64,000 nt of DNA from Vitellaria paradoxa (Eukaryota > Streptophyta > Magnoliopsida > Ericales > Sapotaceae): contig CM034240.1 of assembly GCA_019916065.1 (NCBI GenBank), positions 17,283,894 through 17,347,893 of the forward strand. The letters are read 5' to 3'. Below are positions 60,542 to 64,000 of the stretch, piece by piece. The position numbers were made by a program, and so were the translations under genes. Positions within the stretch are counted from its first letter, which is position 1; every line of letters begins with the position of its first letter. The notes below the pieces were generated by a model. The model was not told the origin of the DNA, made no database searches, and was given only the letters and a program-made list of their open reading frames with translations.

Positions 60542-61510
60542 ATTCAATGATTTATATCATTAGTTTGCTGCCAAATTTTTATAATATTATTATGATTATG
60601 ATATTGTGACTGAGTAGGCTTAAATGGTGGTTGCGTGTTATACAACACCTAGATTATTTATTATTATATTTTTATATAAAAGTTAGATACGTATGCAAAT
60701 ATTGTGTATGATTTATTAACGTGACTTGACATTTGATAGATTTTATTTTGGTTCTAATTAGTTTTTACATTCCCACGTTACCCTGAACATAACCCAATAA
60801 AATGGTATTATTGGTGACTTTATGTTAATTGTTACACTTCCTAAGATAAGATCGGGATAAATGGAAATTGGAGTTGCATAGTCGTGGTATGTTATACCTA
60901 ATTGCATAGTTGTGCCTTTTAATTGATTATTAGATTGTTTTATTAGTGTTATGATCCTCGATCAAATGAAAGTTTGCTGATATTTTATCCATTCACACAT
61001 CAATTGTACTTCGATATTTATATGGTGATTAAATTACCGTAAATTGGTAAAAGTGGAACATGACGTGTTTAATGATATGGATTTATGGGATAAGTAGGTA
61101 ATTTAAGTCTGAGTGGCTTTAGCCCAGCCTTTGATAGCATCTTTTCTTAATTTGTATGTGTGCGTGCACGCATGAGTGTTACATGATGAGACATGACTAA
61201 CCAATTTGAGTGGCGTTGATTACGAATAAATTGTAGGTAATATATACCTATTTATTTACTTGTGAATGTTTTTTTTGTGCAACTTGAAGTATGGATACCC
61301 AAACTTAGACTTGTATTATTATTGTGTAAGATTTATTGCCAAAGATTTAATTATTAGCATGTAAGAGATATAAGTCTTATTTGGTGATTGTTTGGATAGC
61401 AACCATTTTGATGATGTGCGGTACTATTTATTGATTGACCTGAACTTTAGAATAAGTTTATTCTCGATTTAAATTAGTTCTTATTTTTTCATGTCGTTCA
61501 TCTTGAATTT
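59930..61510. repeat. degenerate tandem repeat of about 0.75-0.8 kb
   Basis: Similar segments recur in the same order: GTGACTTTATGT (60073 and 60813); GGGTAAATGGATATTAGAG versus GGGATAAATGGAAATTGGAG (60185 and 60851); AGTATGGGCTTAGAACTTAGA versus AGTATGGATACCCAAACTTA (60469 and 61287); and a TTTATTRAYTGAC...TTCTAATTAGTTTTTA-like stretch (60715 and 61427). Offsets are about 670-820 bases. Heavily diverged, no coding signal. Confidence 0.45.
60490..60536. repeat. (ATT)n microsatellite
   Basis: About 16 uninterrupted ATT units. Confidence 0.93.
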
Positions 61511-61848
61511 TTCAAGTTAGTAGCATTTAAAATATAAATATTATTGTTCATATTTAATATAACACAAATATATTAAACCTTACTAAATTTCGAACTGAAA
61601 TATTTCAAAATCCAAACTGAATAATTTGACACTCTTATTCTATCATTTTAGTTTCATTTCATGAAAATCAAATTAATTGATACTCACTCCTACCTATAAT
61701 CTATTTATATTTATAGAATTATTATAGATATTCTTAAAAGCAGAAAAATGTAGAAATATTGATATACACATATTTTTTTACTATTTTTTTTCTATTTAGA
61801 GAAAATATGCTTGTGGATTAACGATTCATGTGCAAACTAATTACCTAA

Positions 61849-62713
61849 TGTTCGGCAGAAACATTTACCATCGGAACTGCTGACCACGCCAACCGAAAAT
61901 GTAATCGACAACCTGCCGAACAAAGACAAAAGAAAGGTTAAAACCCTCCGATGCTTAAGTCAGCAAGTAACTTAAAGAAGAAAACTTTTTCAGAGAATAA
62001 GTTGGCAATAGTTAGCTTACCATAATTGTCTAGTGGAATGTCGTATTTATAGTAACGTAAATAATAAATAAAATATACCTGTGATTTGATTGTATCCATG
62101 CTTCCGTGTCCCTTTTTTCCTTCCTTGCTTTAAATGCCTTTCACCGCTCATTTAATGCCTCATACCTTTCATTAAATACTCCATGCCTTTCATTCAATAC
62201 TTCTAGTAGTTAAACACGGCAATATAGCCAGAATTCCGTGGTCAAACTGTCTACCTGTCACATCTATCTATTACTCGTAACGAAATGAACTGACTTATTT
62301 ATTCCTTCAGAGATAAATACCTAATTCAGTCATAACTACGGTGCATTTATGGTTGTGATCTCTTGTTAAGGCTGTGGGTCCCAGGCCTAAAATTTACTGG
62401 CCACCAATCGATGGGCCGAACAAATTGGCTATTGAGGTCTTCGGCTATAGCCACGTAGCAACACATTATCCATAGATACTGAGAGTCAGGGTATCCCTTG
62501 GAATATTAACCCAAAGACACGTGTCCATGTATATCACTCACGTGGAACTCTCGTGCCATCAATCAACTGTTCGGTGGAAAGTCACATGTCACGCGTCAAC
62601 GTGCTCGGTGAATGACTACGTGACTCACACAAATATGCTCGGCATTGGGCCACGTGGCACATTAACTATACTTGTTCGGCACTCCGTACGTCAAAGTATT
62701 ATTTTGCCTAACA
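61849..62713 (-). repeat. Ty3/gypsy-type LTR (3' LTR)
   Basis: On the minus strand it begins TGTTAGGCAAAATAATAC and ends TTCTGCCGAACA. It is immediately preceded by AGAGTGGGGGCAAAA, a polypurine tract. It has a minus-strand TATA box (ACTATAAATACG, 62043-62054) followed by TGACTTAAGCATCGGAGGG (61944-61962), a sequence commonly seen downstream of the TATA box in plant gypsy LTRs. The flanks (CCTAA and TTTTG) do not match, so it is not a solo LTR. The rest of the element should lie to the right, beyond the window. Confidence 0.65.
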
Positions 62714-62728
62714 TTTTGCCCCCACTCT
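62714..62728 (-). promoter_or_regulatory. gypsy polypurine tract
   Basis: AGAGTGGGGGCAAAA on the minus strand abuts the TGTTAGG start of the LTR. Confidence 0.6.
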
Positions 62729-63216
62729 GGTTGGAAAGAGATATTTTCCGAGTAGAGTAGCAGAGTAGAAAAACTTTACCTTACCAATCCCTTCAATCTT
62801 TCCCATCCGATTTGTTGTTTAGTGTCCTCCTGATGCGCTTCAAATTTGATTGGACTTTCTTTTTCCTGGTAATGACACGCGTAGTGCCATTTCAGCTTTT
62901 CATCTACCGCGCCGCTTACACAGATCCCCAAATCTGGAGTGTTATAACGTGAGTGGCCAAAAATTCAAAAATTGGGGCGGTAATAAATGCGTTTTTTACC
63001 GCCCGCTGCCTTTTGTTTGGTGATGCTTCGATTGCCTCCCACAGATATACATACACATACATATATACTCGATTCATCTTCTTTGCTTCCTTTCTGCGAT
63101 TGGAGCTATCCCATTTCCTTTGCTTTTTCTCTGAACTTTCATCTTCTCTAGCCTTCGTCTCTCCTGTAGATCTTCGTTCCTGGTGAGTCAATCTTTCTCA
63201 TCTAAAATCTTCCAAT

Positions 63217-64000
63217 ATGGGTAAACTCGCGAATGAGCTCAACTCTGAGGAAAAAATTAGGGTTTTCAAAGAAAAATATCAAATTCCTCAAAACGTAGAA
63301 ATCAAGCTCGCCCAAGAGGGTGAGCGCGCACCAAGGGAATTCCCCATAGTAGCCATCACTGAAGGTGGCCTTAGGTTCCCCCTACACCTTTTCCTTCGCT
63401 CTATGATGAGCATCTTAGACCTCGGCCCCAGGAATCTCACCCACAATTTCTATAGGATAGTCAATGGGGTAATAGAGATAAATAAGCGATACAGATTCCA
63501 TATATCCGAGTGGGATCTACTTTACTGTTACTCTAGAAGGATGAGAACAGGTGGTATCTAAAATCCCGACCAGAAAAAGCCTTGGTTTATATGCTGCCTG
63601 ATACGATTAAGTCAGAAAGTGACCTGTGCGTCTTCACGGGTCACTGGATACACGATCCGGATAAAGATCATTTCCCAATCATCCCTCTGGTTTCTTTGGG
63701 CCCAGGTTGGTTGATTTCGAATGCTACTAGCTCTTACTCTTCTTTGACTTCCTACTTTTTGGAAGCACACTAACTATTTGATTTGAAGTCTATGCAGCCG
63801 ACCAAGCAAAGAAGTTCTAGGCCGGCGGTATTCATGCTGATAAGGATCATCTTAACCAAGTGTTCAAGTTCCTCGGGGGTCATGATCTTTATCCCTTCGC
63901 CAGAGCGGTTCCAATTTTATTCAACTTCACCCCCACTCACCAAACGTTTATTACTCTCCCCCAAGGTTTTGCAACCGCGGAAGCTATCAAGCGGCTCCAG
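63217..64000 (+). pseudogene. gypsy-type transposon ORF (Transposase_28-like), antisense to the element
   Basis: ATG at 63217 opens 114 codons: EEKIRVFKEKYQIP, then GLRFPLHLFLRSMMSILDLG, then EWDLLYCYS. This is the signature of the putative gypsy-type transposon domain (PF04195-like). A frameshift near 63548 moves the frame to ALVYMLPDTIKSESDLCVF, and the protein-like sequence continues with one stop (63811-63813) to the window end (HTQ/PTHQTFITLPQGF). It is therefore truncated by the window and already degraded. The + strand just upstream has TATATACTC near 63062 and a CT-rich leader, consistent with its own promoter. Function unknown. Confidence 0.7.

Noticed and set aside
61849..62713. Solo LTR
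   Set aside because: The 5-bp flanks differ and a polypurine tract adjoins one end, as expected of the 3' LTR of a longer element.

Overview
This is plant nuclear DNA: AT-rich, with spliced GT-AG genes whose long introns are packed with nested retroelements, MITEs and tRNA-like SINEs. A flowering plant, probably a woody eudicot, fits best; I cannot name the species. Two cellular genes are clear, both on the + strand. (1) 6009-34584: a PP2A regulatory subunit B'' gene, eleven coding exons here, first exon upstream of the window. (2) 38202-54438: a complete twelve-exon DPH6 (diphthine--ammonia ligase, ATP-pyrophosphatase plus two RidA-like domains). Exon joins were checked codon by codon and stay in frame throughout both genes.

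Layout. 1-6008: intron 1 of the PP2A gene, with a 182-bp tandem duplication and a decayed Ty1/copia polyprotein that itself carries a SINE and a MITE. 6722-20991 (intron 3): a three-level nest. A 5'-truncated LINE contains a Ty1/copia element (7757-19074, TSD AGAGG), which contains an antisense near-full-length L1-type LINE. 24585-33365 (intron 8): a LINE fragment, then a 360-bp TRIM element (118-bp LTRs, TSD GAATA) whose 5' LTR is split by a near-full-length LINE with a perfect 20-bp TSD. 34585-38201: 3' UTR of gene 1, a SINE, a MITE, AT-rich spacer and the start region of gene 2. DPH6 introns hold three LINE remnants, a minus-strand copia remnant, a 1.39-kb hAT-like element filled by about 640 bp of alternating CA/CG DNA, and a 1.2-kb TIR element carrying what looks like a captured exon.

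54439-61848 is gene-free spacer with two SINEs, a MULE-like MITE, a Tourist-like MITE and a degenerate long tandem repeat. 61849-64000 is best read as the 3' end of a minus-oriented Ty3/gypsy element: an 865-bp LTR next to a polypurine tract, followed by a plus-strand ORF with a gypsy-type-transposon (Transposase_28-like) domain, i.e. an ORF antisense to the element.

No wholly new functional system is proven. The most unusual items are the Z-DNA-prone hAT filler, the Pack-MITE-like captured exon, the antisense gypsy ORF facing a G-box-rich LTR, a 3' hairpin shared by five LINE copies, and a conserved ATGA overlap joining the two LINE ORFs.
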